Shown: piece after piece, positions 43,831-52,139 of the stretch
Numbering within the stretch: position 1 is the stretch's first letter
Layout: each line of letters begins with the position of its first letter
Assembly: GCA_965229685.1 (NCBI GenBank)
Contig: OZ245920.1
Coordinates: forward strand, 434,001-498,000
From: Pacificispira sp033344895
GTDB lineage: Bacteria; Pseudomonadota; Alphaproteobacteria; UBA8366; Aestuariispiraceae
Direction of reading: 5' to 3'
Length of the DNA stretch: 64,000 bases
Position numbers and translations under genes: made by a program
The notes under the pieces: model-generated
Told to the model about the DNA's origin: nothing
The model's database searches: none
What the model saw: the letters and a program-made list of their open reading frames with translations, nothing else

Positions 43831-44056
43831 GCAAGATATAGACCTCACTGTCCGGTTCGATCCTCTGGAACCGGTCAAGCCGGTAGAGGGTGCCGTCGAC
43901 AGAAACGGTCACCCCCTTGTCCAGAACCGGTTTGAGCTTCGGGGCGGCCTCACCCAGAGCGGTCAGCATCCGGTCGATATTGGGCGCGTCGATATCGAAC
44001 TCCTTGCGCCCCTCGGCCAGACGGCTCAGCGATCCCCACAGGATTACTTTCGCCAT
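43811..44056 (-). CDS. MoaD/ThiS-family sulfur-carrier-like protein
   Basis: 81 residues from the ATG at 44056, one base after the stop of the molybdopterin subunit gene; an upstream ATG at 44071 would overlap that gene. It has the small ubiquitin-fold pattern of MoaD/ThiS (VILWGSLSRLAEGRKEFDI ... VTVSVDGTLYRLDRF ... IEPDSEVYILPKMAGG) and ends in Gly-Gly, the site of thiocarboxylate formation. Sitting in the operon of a molybdenum hydroxylase, it probably supplies sulfur for the cofactor or a related reaction. It could also be a non-catalytic relative. Confidence 0.75.
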   Translation of the reverse strand: MAKVILWGSLSRLAEGRKEFDIDAPNIDRMLTALGEAAPKLKPVLDKGVTVSVDGTLYRLDRFQRIEPDSEVYILPKMAGG

Positions 44057-44057
44057 A

Positions 44058-46340
44058 TCACTCCGCGGCAAGCGGCGCGGCCTGCTCCTTCATCAGTTTC
44101 AGGAGGCGCGGCGGCGACATCGGCAGTTCCTCCGGACGCGCACCGACCGCAGCGGCGACCGCATTCGCGATAGCACCCAGCGGCGGCACGATGGAGGTCT
44201 CGCCGACGCCCCGGACCCCGTAGGGGTGGCCCGGATTGGGCACTTCGACGATCTGCGTGTCGATCATCGGCAGGTCCGATGCGACCGGAACGCGATAATC
44301 CAGGAAGCCTGGATTCTCCATGACGCCCTTGTCGTTGTAGATGTATTCCTCGTTCAGCGCCCAGCCGATGCCCTGCACGGCGCCGCCCTGCATCTGTCCT
44401 TCGACATAGGCCGGACTGACCGCCTTCCCGGCATCCTGCACGATCAGATAGCGCAGAATGGTGATCCGCCCGGTCCCGCGGTCGACCTCCGCATCGACGA
44501 CATGGGTGGCGAAGCTGGGGCCGGCCCCGTCGACGCTGATCTCGTAATGACCGGCGATCGGACCGCCGGTTTCGCCGGCCTGTTTGGCAATTTCCTTGAT
44601 CGACATCGGCGGGAACTCACCGGCATTCGGCCCGGCAGGCACGGCGCAGCCGTTCTCCCATTTCACCGCGTCGGCGGAAATGCCCCACATCTTGGCCGCT
44701 CGTTCGCACAGCACCTTCTTGGCGTTGCGTGCGGCTTCGATGGTGGCGAGGCCGCTGGAGAAAGTGACGCGGCTGCCGTCCGTGACGTCGTTGAAGCCCA
44801 GCGAGCCCGTATCGGCGATGATGGTCTGGACGTGGTGGTAGGGGATGCCCAGTTCTTCCGCCGCCATGGCGCACATGGACGCGCGGCTGCCGCCGATATC
44901 CGGCGTCCCGACCGACAGGGCGACCGTGCCGTCGATGTTCAGGTTCAGCGTCACGGCTGTCTGACCACCGAAATTGAACCAGAAACCGCAGGACACGCCG
45001 CGTCCCTGATTGGGACCCAGCTTTACGGAGTAGTTCGGGTGGGCTTTCGCTGCTTCCAGCGTCTCGACCAGACCGATATCGCTGTAGGTCGGGCCATAGG
45101 ACGACCGCGAGCCGGAGGTCGCGGCATTCTTCAGGCGGAATTCGATCGGGTCCATGCCCAGGGCGTAGGCCATTTCCTCGATCACGCTTTCCACCGCGAA
45201 GGCGGCCATCGGCGCGCCGGGCGCACGATAGGCGGCCTGTTTTGGGCGGTTGGTGACGACGTCCCAGCCGATGGCCTTGATCGATTTCGGCTGATAGCAC
45301 GCGAAAGCGGCCATGGCGCCCATCGAGACCGGCGAGCCGGGAAAGGCGCCGCCCTGATACTTCAGTTCGGATTCCGCCGCGGTGATCGTGCCGTCCTTCT
45401 TGGCACCGATCTTGACCCAGATGGCGCTGGAGGCCGTCGGGCCGGTGGCCCGGAAGACCTCGTCACGGGTCATCACGATCTTGACCGGCTTGCCGGCTTT
45501 GCGCGACAGGACCAGCGCGACCGGTTCGATGAAGACGGTTGTCTTGCCGCCGAACCCGCCGCCGATTTCCGACGCTGTGACACGCAGCTTGGAGACGTCC
45601 ATGCCCGCAATCTGGGCGCAGACGTCGCGGACCATGAAATGGCCCTGGGTACAGCACCAGATTTCGCCGGAGCCGTCACCGGATACATTCGCCAGGCAGG
45701 CATGCGGCTCGATGTAACCCTGGTGGGCCGCGCCGGTGCGGAATTGCCGTTCGATGACGATATCGGCCTCGGCGAAGCCTGCCTCGACATCGCCATGGCC
45801 GATTTCCAGGCGCTCGGCGATGTTGGTCTGCTTGTCCTCGACGCCGTCGACGCCTTGGGTACGCAGGTCCTCGTGCAGGATCGGCGCGTCGTCGGCCATG
45901 GCCAGTTCGACATCGACGACATGGGGCAGGACCTCGTAGTCGACCTCGATCAGCGAAATCGCCTTGCGTGCGATGCGCGGATTGATGGCCGCGACCGCCG
46001 CGACCGCATGCCCGTCGTACAGCGCCTTTTCGCGCGCCATGACGTTGTAGCGGATATTGGTCAGTTCGGAATCCGCCAGCACGGCCTCGTTGTCCGGGAA
46101 GTCATCGCGCGTGACGATGGCCTTTACACCCGGCAGGGCCGCCGCCTTCGACGTGTCGATGGCGCGAATGCGGGCATGGGCGTGCGGACTGCGCAGAATC
46201 TTGGCGTGCAGCATGCCCGGTGCGGACATGTCCGCGCCGAACTTCGCGCGGCCGGTAACCTTGTCGACGCCGTCCGGGCGATTGTGGCGGTGGCCGACAA
46301 CCTTGAACGGGTTCGGGGCGATGTCGCGATCAAGCGGCAT
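44058..46340 (-). CDS. Xanthine-dehydrogenase-family molybdopterin-binding large subunit
   Basis: 760 residues, the usual size of CoxL-like subunits. Visible cofactor and active-site segments are ASEIGGGFGGKTTVFIEP, KQAAYRAPGAPMAAFAVE, DVTDGSRVTFSSG, VQGIGWALNEEY and GVGETSIVPPLG, whose Glu is the catalytic base of the family. The AYRAPGAP loop lacks the Cys-Ser-Phe-Arg active-site motif of true carbon-monoxide dehydrogenase (form I), so the enzyme hydroxylates another substrate such as an aldehyde or heterocycle. It overlaps the iron-sulfur subunit by 11 bases. Confidence 0.92.
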   Translation of the reverse strand: MPLDRDIAPNPFKVVGHRHNRPDGVDKVTGRAKFGADMSAPGMLHAKILRSPHAHARIRAIDTSKAAALPGVKAIVTRDDFPDNEAVLADSELTNIRYNVMAREKALYDGHAVAAVAAINPRIARKAISLIEVDYEVLPHVVDVELAMADDAPILHEDLRTQGVDGVEDKQTNIAERLEIGHGDVEAGFAEADIVIERQFRTGAAHQGYIEPHACLANVSGDGSGEIWCCTQGHFMVRDVCAQIAGMDVSKLRVTASEIGGGFGGKTTVFIEPVALVLSRKAGKPVKIVMTRDEVFRATGPTASSAIWVKIGAKKDGTITAAESELKYQGGAFPGSPVSMGAMAAFACYQPKSIKAIGWDVVTNRPKQAAYRAPGAPMAAFAVESVIEEMAYALGMDPIEFRLKNAATSGSRSSYGPTYSDIGLVETLEAAKAHPNYSVKLGPNQGRGVSCGFWFNFGGQTAVTLNLNIDGTVALSVGTPDIGGSRASMCAMAAEELGIPYHHVQTIIADTGSLGFNDVTDGSRVTFSSGLATIEAARNAKKVLCERAAKMWGISADAVKWENGCAVPAGPNAGEFPPMSIKEIAKQAGETGGPIAGHYEISVDGAGPSFATHVVDAEVDRGTGRITILRYLIVQDAGKAVSPAYVEGQMQGGAVQGIGWALNEEYIYNDKGVMENPGFLDYRVPVASDLPMIDTQIVEVPNPGHPYGVRGVGETSIVPPLGAIANAVAAAVGARPEELPMSPPRLLKLMKEQAAPLAAE

Positions 46341-46818
46341 TGCTTTCTCCTCTCATTTCGGCGGCGGCGGCCTGCACGGCGCGGATGATCTTGTCATAGC
46401 CGGTGCAGCGGCAGAGATTGCCGGCCAGCCAGTAACGGATTTCCGTTTCATCCGGATTGGGGTTCTTTTCCAGCAACGCCTTCGCGGCAACCAGGATACC
46501 CGGCGTGCAGATGCCGCATTGCAAGGCGGCATTGTCCAGGAACTGGCGCTGCAGCGGGTGCAGCGTTTCACCGTCCGACATGCCTTCGATGGTCGCGACG
46601 GAGCGGCCTTCGGCCTCGGCGCCAAGCACCAGACACGAACAGACCGGCCGGCCGTCCAGCATCACGGTGCAGGCGCCGCAATCGCCGGTGCCGCAGCCTT
46701 CCTTGGACCCGGTCATCTGCAGCCGGTCGCGCAGGACGTCGAGGAGGGTTTCCTCGGCGTCGCAGAGATATTCGACGGTATCGCCGTTGATCTCGGTGGT
46801 TACATGTACCTGGCTCAT
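46330..46818 (-). CDS. [2Fe-2S] subunit of molybdenum hydroxylase (CoxS-like)
   Basis: 162 residues. The N-terminal plant-ferredoxin-type cluster has CGTGDCGACTVML with upstream Cys42 (EGCGTGDCGAC), and the C-terminal helical domain binds a second cluster through ALQCGICTPG and NLCRCTGYDKII. The chain passes electrons from the molybdenum site to FAD. Gene order on the - strand is FAD subunit, iron-sulfur subunit, molybdopterin subunit (CoxM-S-L order), with short spacing of 12 bases then an 11-base overlap, so the enzyme is assembled from one transcript. Confidence 0.94.
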   Translation of the reverse strand: MSQVHVTTEINGDTVEYLCDAEETLLDVLRDRLQMTGSKEGCGTGDCGACTVMLDGRPVCSCLVLGAEAEGRSVATIEGMSDGETLHPLQRQFLDNAALQCGICTPGILVAAKALLEKNPNPDETEIRYWLAGNLCRCTGYDKIIRAVQAAAAEMRGESNAA

Positions 46819-46830
46819 GGAAATCCCCGC

Positions 46831-47694
46831 TTATCGGTTGGCCAGCGCGCGTTCCAGCGCGATCCTGGCAGTGCGTTTGGCGAGCGTACCGGCGACTTCG
46901 ACGCGGTATTCGACGGTTCCGCGCTTGTCGTCGATCGGTGATGCGGCGGCGGAGCATGCCGCGGCCAGCGCGTCGAGCGCGGCGTCGTCGACCTTCGTGC
47001 CGATCAGTGCCTTGGCCGCATCATCGACCAGCAGAACCTTGGCCGAAACGGCGCCCAGCGAGACCCGGGCATCGGTGCAGGTACCATCGCCGTCGACCGT
47101 CAGGCAGATTCCGACGCCGACCACGGCAATGTCCATCTCCGTGCGTGGAATGAAACGCAAATAGGCGTCTCCGGTCCCCTTCGGGCGGGCCGGCAGCAGG
47201 ATCGATTCGACGATCTCTCCCTTCGCCAGGTTGGTCTTGCCCGGGCCGGCAACCACATCTTCGACCGGGATGTCCCGGGTTCCGTTCGGGCCGGTTACCC
47301 GTGCCGTTGCCCCCGCGGCGACCATGGCAGGCACGCTGTCGGCGGCGGGGGATGCATTGCAGAGGTTCCCGGCCATGGTGCAGCGGCCCTGAACCTGCGT
47401 CGAGCCAATCAGGCCCGACGCTTCGCACACACCGGGCCAGCCCGCGACGGCATCGGCATGTTCGTTCAACTCGGCGGTCGGGACAGCCGCGCCGACGCGC
47501 AGGCCCCCGTCTTCGGGAACGATCTGCCGCAGGGCCTCGATCCGTTTCAGATCGACAACCAGGTCCGGCTCGATATGGCCGGAACGCAGGCGCACCAGCA
47601 GGTCTGTACCCCCCGCGAGTACATGGGCCCGGCCGGATTCCCCGGCCAGCAGGGCGACGGCGTCCTGCACCGTCGTCGGACTCTCAAATCGCAT
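46831..47694 (-). CDS. FAD-binding subunit of molybdenum hydroxylase (CoxM-like)
   Basis: 287 residues. FAD-binding motifs AHVLAGGTDLLVRLR near 22-36 and TMAGNLCNASPAADSVPA near 105-122 are typical of the family, with SLGAVSAKVLLVDDAAKAL in the C-terminal domain. The first gene of the molybdenum hydroxylase operon on the - strand. A short inverted repeat lies 28-42 bases upstream of its start. Confidence 0.93.
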   Translation of the reverse strand: MRFESPTTVQDAVALLAGESGRAHVLAGGTDLLVRLRSGHIEPDLVVDLKRIEALRQIVPEDGGLRVGAAVPTAELNEHADAVAGWPGVCEASGLIGSTQVQGRCTMAGNLCNASPAADSVPAMVAAGATARVTGPNGTRDIPVEDVVAGPGKTNLAKGEIVESILLPARPKGTGDAYLRFIPRTEMDIAVVGVGICLTVDGDGTCTDARVSLGAVSAKVLLVDDAAKALIGTKVDDAALDALAAACSAAASPIDDKRGTVEYRVEVAGTLAKRTARIALERALANR

Positions 47695-47721
47695 CTATGT
47701 CACCTCTGAATGCCGAAGGGC

Positions 47722-47736
47722 GTTTCGTCCCGAAAC
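47722..47736. promoter_or_regulatory. Inverted repeat upstream of the molybdenum hydroxylase operon
   Basis: GTTTCG at 47722-47727 and CGAAAC at 47731-47736 are perfect 6-base arms around TCC, 28 bases before the ATG of the FAD subunit. It could be an operator for a dedicated regulator, but its short length means chance is possible and no regulator gene is adjacent. Confidence 0.3.
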
Positions 47737-47826
47737 CGACGGAACACCGTTTTCAGTCCTAAGTGTGGCGTTTCCAATACCCTGGTTCAAGCCGCAGAAT
47801 TCTCAAGCGGCGTTGAATGCGGGCGG

Positions 47827-50241
47827 CTACTTCCGCATGCATGCCCCTTCCGGATCGTGTGGCGAAGCCGGAATAACGCGGGCGCTCCGTTCAACACCGA
47901 CGATATGGACAGACAACTCCGTGCCCAGCTCCATATAGTCCGGTTCCAACAGGGCCATTGCCAGGCTCTTGCCGACGGTATGGCCATAGCCGCCGGACGT
48001 GACATACCCGACCCGCCGGCCGTCCTTCCAGACCGGTTCGTAGCCCGACGCGTCCGCGCCGTCGGATTCGACCTCCAGCGTGACGAGGCGCAGCGGGGCG
48101 GTGTTCCCGTCCTTTTCCTGACGGGCGGCGTCCTTACCGTGGAAATCGCCCTTGTCCCAGGCGATCCAGCGGTCCATGCCTGTCATGCCGGGCGTCCGGT
48201 CCTGCATGAACTCCGCGTTCCAGATGCCGAAGCTCTTTTCCAGTCGCAGGGAATTCATCGCATAGAATCCGAATTCGCGGATTCCGAACTCTGCCCCGGC
48301 TTCCAGAAGCATCTCGCGCAGGGCGATATGTTCCAGCGCGCCGCAATTGATCTCGTACCCCAGCTCGCCGGTCACGGACATGCGCGCGACCTTGGCCCGG
48401 ATCAGGCCGACATCCAGGGTACGGCAGCCGAAAATCGGGAATGCCTCGTTGCTGACATCCTGGTGGGTCAGTTTCTCCAGGACTTTGCGAGAATTCGGGC
48501 CCGACAGGGAGAAGCCGCACGTCGCGTCGGAGATATCGCGGACCTGGACGCCCTCTTCCAGATGATCGTTGAACCAGCGCATGTGCCACTGACGCAGATA
48601 ATAGGATCCCATGACCCACCAGGACCCGTCGCCCCAGTTGAACACGGTCAGATCGCCCTTCAGCTTGCCTTCCGGCGACAACATCGGGGCCAGTCGCGCG
48701 CGTCCGGGTTTCGGCAGGCGGCTTGCCATCATCCGGTCCAGCCAGGCTTCTGCACCCGCTCCGGTGATTTCATACCGGGAGAAACCGGTGATATCCAACA
48801 AGCCGACATTTTCGCGCACCGCCTTGCATTCCTCGGCGACGATGTCGAAGGCATTGGATCGCTTCAGGGTCGGCCCTTCCTTGAAACCCTCCGGACCGAA
48901 AACCAATGGCACTTCCAGGCCCCAGCTGTTGCCCCACTGGCAGCCGGCGGCGGTCATGCCGTCATAGGCCGGTGCCTTCTTCAACGGGCGACCGGCCGGC
49001 AACTGCTCGTTCGGGTAAGTCATCACAAATCGACGGGAATAGAATTGTCCGGTGGTCTGCTTGATGTATTCCCGGTTGGAGGTAAAGGCGCCGTAGCGGG
49101 CGATGTCCATTGGCCAGGCGTCGGCCTCGGTGTCGCCGTGGATCATCCATTCGGCCAGAGTCTTGCCGACACCGCCACCCTGTAGGAAGCCCGCCATCAC
49201 ACCGCAGGCCAGCCAGTAATTGCGCATGCCGGGGACCGGTCCGACCAGCGGGTTGCCGTCGGGCGAGAAGGTGAAGGCGCCGTTGACCCAGCGCTTCACA
49301 CCGACCTCCTGCAGGCAGGGGTAACGGTTGAAGCCCATCTCCAGTTCTTTTTCGATCCGGTCGAAGTCCTCCTGGATCAGTTCGAACCCGTAATCCCAGG
49401 GCGCTCCATCCATGTTCCAGTGCTTGTGGTGGACCTCATAGATGCCCAGCAGCACGCCCTTCTGGTCCTGGCGCAGATAGGTGAAGCCCTCAAGGTCGAC
49501 CGTCATCGGCACTTCGAAATCCAGCGCCGCGACTTCCGGAATGTCATCCGTGACCAGATAGTGGTGTTCCAGCGGCGACAGAGGCAGGTCCAGCCCGACC
49601 ATGCGCCCAACCTGTTTCGCCCACAGGCCGCCGGCATTGACGACATGTTCGGCGTGAATGGTGCCTTTCTCGGTCACGACGTCCCAACTGCCGTCCGGGC
49701 GCTGGATCAGTTCCTCGACCTTGTTGTGTTCAATGACTTCCGCGCCGCGCAGCTTGGCCGCCTTGGCATAGGCGTGGACGGTGCCGGTCGTGTCGATATA
49801 GCCCTCACGGTCCGCCCACAGGCCGCCGATCACGCCTGTAATGTCCATGATCGGGCACTTTTCCTTCACCTCCTCCGGCGTCATCAGGTAGCAGTCTTCG
49901 ATGCCGATGGTCTGGAAGATGCGATAGGCGGATTGCAGCCACTCCCAACGGTTCGGATCGGCCGCGACGGTGATTCCGCCGGTCATATGCAGGCCGATAT
50001 CCTGTCCGGATTCCTTTTCGATCTCCGAAAGAAGGTCGATCGTATACGCCTGAAGCGCTGCCATGTTCGGATCTGCGTTCAGCGCATGGATGCCGCCGGC
50101 CGCATGCCAAGAGGACCCCGCCGTCAGCACCGATCGTTCGACAAGTGCGACATCGGTCCAGCCGAACTTCGCCAAATGGTACAGAACGGATGCTCCAACG
50201 ACCCCGCCGCCGACGACCACCACGCGATAGGATGACTTCAT
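47827..50241 (-). CDS. Dimethylglycine/sarcosine dehydrogenase-like flavoprotein with GcvT domain
   Basis: 804 residues from the ATG at 50241, which has CAGGGAG upstream; an in-frame ATG 9 codons earlier lacks a good site. Residues 1-400 are a DAO-type FAD domain (VVVVGGGVVGASVLYHLAKF; GSSWHAAGGIHAL, where the His matches the covalent FAD attachment in dimethylglycine dehydrogenase). Residues about 430-800 are a GcvT/aminomethyltransferase fold that binds tetrahydrofolate (FGCRTLDVGLIRAKVARMSVTGELGYEINC). It demethylates an N-methyl amino acid and passes the methyl group to folate. It could act in glycine-betaine breakdown; the exact substrate is unknown. The stop lies 132 bases from the molybdenum hydroxylase start. 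Confidence 0.88.
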   Translation of the reverse strand: MKSSYRVVVVGGGVVGASVLYHLAKFGWTDVALVERSVLTAGSSWHAAGGIHALNADPNMAALQAYTIDLLSEIEKESGQDIGLHMTGGITVAADPNRWEWLQSAYRIFQTIGIEDCYLMTPEEVKEKCPIMDITGVIGGLWADREGYIDTTGTVHAYAKAAKLRGAEVIEHNKVEELIQRPDGSWDVVTEKGTIHAEHVVNAGGLWAKQVGRMVGLDLPLSPLEHHYLVTDDIPEVAALDFEVPMTVDLEGFTYLRQDQKGVLLGIYEVHHKHWNMDGAPWDYGFELIQEDFDRIEKELEMGFNRYPCLQEVGVKRWVNGAFTFSPDGNPLVGPVPGMRNYWLACGVMAGFLQGGGVGKTLAEWMIHGDTEADAWPMDIARYGAFTSNREYIKQTTGQFYSRRFVMTYPNEQLPAGRPLKKAPAYDGMTAAGCQWGNSWGLEVPLVFGPEGFKEGPTLKRSNAFDIVAEECKAVRENVGLLDITGFSRYEITGAGAEAWLDRMMASRLPKPGRARLAPMLSPEGKLKGDLTVFNWGDGSWWVMGSYYLRQWHMRWFNDHLEEGVQVRDISDATCGFSLSGPNSRKVLEKLTHQDVSNEAFPIFGCRTLDVGLIRAKVARMSVTGELGYEINCGALEHIALREMLLEAGAEFGIREFGFYAMNSLRLEKSFGIWNAEFMQDRTPGMTGMDRWIAWDKGDFHGKDAARQEKDGNTAPLRLVTLEVESDGADASGYEPVWKDGRRVGYVTSGGYGHTVGKSLAMALLEPDYMELGTELSVHIVGVERSARVIPASPHDPEGACMRK

Positions 50242-50490
50242 TCCCGAACTCCCTGACCCTGCATTCACTATTTGCGCTACGCTAACGCTTCGGGCGAGGG
50301 GGGGAGGTTTGGAACACGACTACGGACTGTCTGTTTCGCGACATTTTTCCACTGCATCTGCAACATGCGCAGAGGCAGCCGTCAGCCGAAGGGAAGGCGG
50401 TCCCGTCGGTCTCATCAAACGCGGCAGGCAGGTCCTGCTGCGCGGTGCGGTGTTGAGGGCATCCAGATCGAAATGTCCGGGATGGCCGGC

Positions 50491-51975
50491 TTAGGCAATC
50501 GAGTTCGATGCCTCCCGGACATCCTTGACGGCCGTATCGATCGTCTTCGTGGCATCGGCGATATCCTTCATGCCGGAACTGATCGAATCGACACCCTGGA
50601 ATGCCATCTGCATCGTCGACGACATCTCCTGGGTTACCGCCGTCTGCTCCTGCACGGCACTGGCAATTCCGGAGGAAATCTCACTGATTTCCTGAATGAT
50701 CTTCGCGATGTCCTGAATCGCACGGACGGCATTCTGGGTTGATCCCTGAATCTGGGAGATCTGGGCCCCGATCTCATCGGTTGCCCGTGCGGTCTGACTC
50801 GCCAGGCTTTTGACTTCGCCGGCGACCACCGCGAATCCCTTGCCGGCATCGCCGGCGCGGGCGGCCTCAATTGTCGCGTTCAGGGCCAGCAAATTGGTCT
50901 GCTCCGCGATATCCGTGATCAGCGACAGGACGTCACCGATCTTTTCTGCTTCGGACATCAGGCCCTCGACGATTCCGTTGGTTTGCTGCGCCCGCTGAAC
51001 CGCCGAGGCCGAGATGGTCGTGGCATTGGCGAGCTGGCCGCTGATTTCATTGATCGAAGACGCCAGTTCTTCCGCTCCGGCGGCGACGGATTGCACGTTG
51101 CTGGAGGTCTGGGTGGAGGCATTGGTGGCGTTGGCCGTCTGATCCGCCACGTTGGAGATGCGCCGGGCGATGGTGGACAGGTTGTCGTCGATCGACTTCT
51201 GGATTTCGGCGCGGTGCAGGCGCCGTTTGACCTGATCGGAGCGGTCGGTTGCGTATTTCACGACCTTGAGTACGGCGCCGGTATCGTCCGTGATCGGGTT
51301 GTAGGTTGCCTGAATCCAGACTTCCCGTCCGCCCTTGCCGAAGCGCTTGTACTCCGCCGCCTGGAACTTTCCGCGGGCCAGCGCTTCCCAGAATTCCTTG
51401 TACTCGGCGCTTTTCGCGTATTCCGGTTCGACGAACATGGAATGATGGCGTCCCTTGATCTCCTCCAGCGTGTATCCCATCGCACCCAGAAAATTCGGGT
51501 TCGCGGTCAGGATCGTGCCGTCCGGTTTGAATTCAATGACCGCCTGGGATTTGCCGATCGCCTCGATCTGGCCGCGATAATCCATGTTGCGGAGCTTCTG
51601 TTCGGTGATGTCGGTCGCGAATTTCACGACCTTGTAGGGTTTGCCGTTGCGTCCGAAAATCGGATTGTAGCTGGCCTGAATCCAGACCGTTCTGCCGCCC
51701 TTTGCAAATCGCTTGAACTCGGCGGATTGGAATTTCCCGCTGCGCAGGTGCGCCCAGAACTCCTTGTATTCCGCGCTGTCGCGGTGGTCGGGGCTGACGA
51801 ACATCGAATGATGCTTCCCCCTTACCTCCTCCAGGGAATAGCCCATCGCGCCGAGAAAAAGGTCGTTGGCGTGCAGGATTTTTCCGGACAGATCGAATTC
51901 GATGATTGCTTGCGATCTTTGGAGCGCGTCAATCAGGGCCTTGGTTTCCCGGCCGCTGAAAAAATTCAAAGCCAT
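50491..51975 (-). CDS. Soluble chemoreceptor with two PAS domains
   Basis: 494 residues without membrane segments. PAS1 (about 15-130) and PAS2 (about 137-250) are near-duplicates: IIEFDLSGKILHANDLFLGA and VIEFKPDGTILTANPNFLGA, each followed by MGYxLEEx(K/R)G(K/R)HHSMFV and an EYKEFW segment, and each ending in a PAC-like VWIQA(S/T)YNPI stretch. The MCP signalling region follows, with the tip EQTNLLALNATIEAARAGDA. Such proteins are close to BdlA/Aer2-type cytoplasmic receptors and often bind haem or flavin; no ligand can be assigned here. A CtrA-type box lies 58-72 bases upstream. Confidence 0.93.
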   Translation of the reverse strand: MALNFFSGRETKALIDALQRSQAIIEFDLSGKILHANDLFLGAMGYSLEEVRGKHHSMFVSPDHRDSAEYKEFWAHLRSGKFQSAEFKRFAKGGRTVWIQASYNPIFGRNGKPYKVVKFATDITEQKLRNMDYRGQIEAIGKSQAVIEFKPDGTILTANPNFLGAMGYTLEEIKGRHHSMFVEPEYAKSAEYKEFWEALARGKFQAAEYKRFGKGGREVWIQATYNPITDDTGAVLKVVKYATDRSDQVKRRLHRAEIQKSIDDNLSTIARRISNVADQTANATNASTQTSSNVQSVAAGAEELASSINEISGQLANATTISASAVQRAQQTNGIVEGLMSEAEKIGDVLSLITDIAEQTNLLALNATIEAARAGDAGKGFAVVAGEVKSLASQTARATDEIGAQISQIQGSTQNAVRAIQDIAKIIQEISEISSGIASAVQEQTAVTQEMSSTMQMAFQGVDSISSGMKDIADATKTIDTAVKDVREASNSIA

Positions 51976-52030
51976 CTGTCGTCCCTCGCGATAAAGCTGT
52001 ATTTGATCGCGGGCATCATCGTTCGGGACA

Positions 52031-52047
52031 GGTTAACTTAAGGTTAA
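52031..52047 (-). promoter_or_regulatory. CtrA-type box upstream of the PAS chemoreceptor
   Basis: Read on the - strand the sequence is TTAAC-CTTAAG-TTAAC, i.e. TTAA-N7-TTAA with both trailing C residues, the consensus for the alphaproteobacterial response regulator CtrA. It sits 58-72 bases upstream of the receptor ATG, a normal distance for an activator site at the -35 region. CtrA controls motility and chemotaxis genes in many alphaproteobacteria. Also visible as an 11-base direct repeat (AGGTTAACTTA / AGGTTAATCTA). Confidence 0.7.
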
Positions 52048-52139
52048 TCTAATGTGAGTTCGTCTACAATTGGTTGATATTCTGTTGTCGACCGATGGTA
52101 TCGACACCTCCGCAAACCAATGCCAGACGGCGGTTTGCA

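Noticed and set aside
43890..46388. 832-codon open frame on the + strand
   Set aside because: It is the antisense shadow of the molybdenum hydroxylase large subunit and its iron-sulfur partner, whose motifs are clear on the - strand. Long opposite-strand frames are expected at this high GC content.
44058..47694. True carbon monoxide dehydrogenase (form I) call for the molybdenum hydroxylase
   Set aside because: The large subunit has AYRAPGAP where form I enzymes carry the AYRCSFR active-site loop, so only the wider xanthine dehydrogenase family is supported.
47710..49185. 491-codon open frame on the + strand
   Set aside because: Antisense of the dimethylglycine dehydrogenase-like gene; no recognisable family.
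52112..52138. Hairpin after the acetolactate-synthase-like gene as terminator
   Set aside because: The 7-bp stem (GCAAACC/GGTTTGC) has a 13-base loop and no U-run on the relevant strand.
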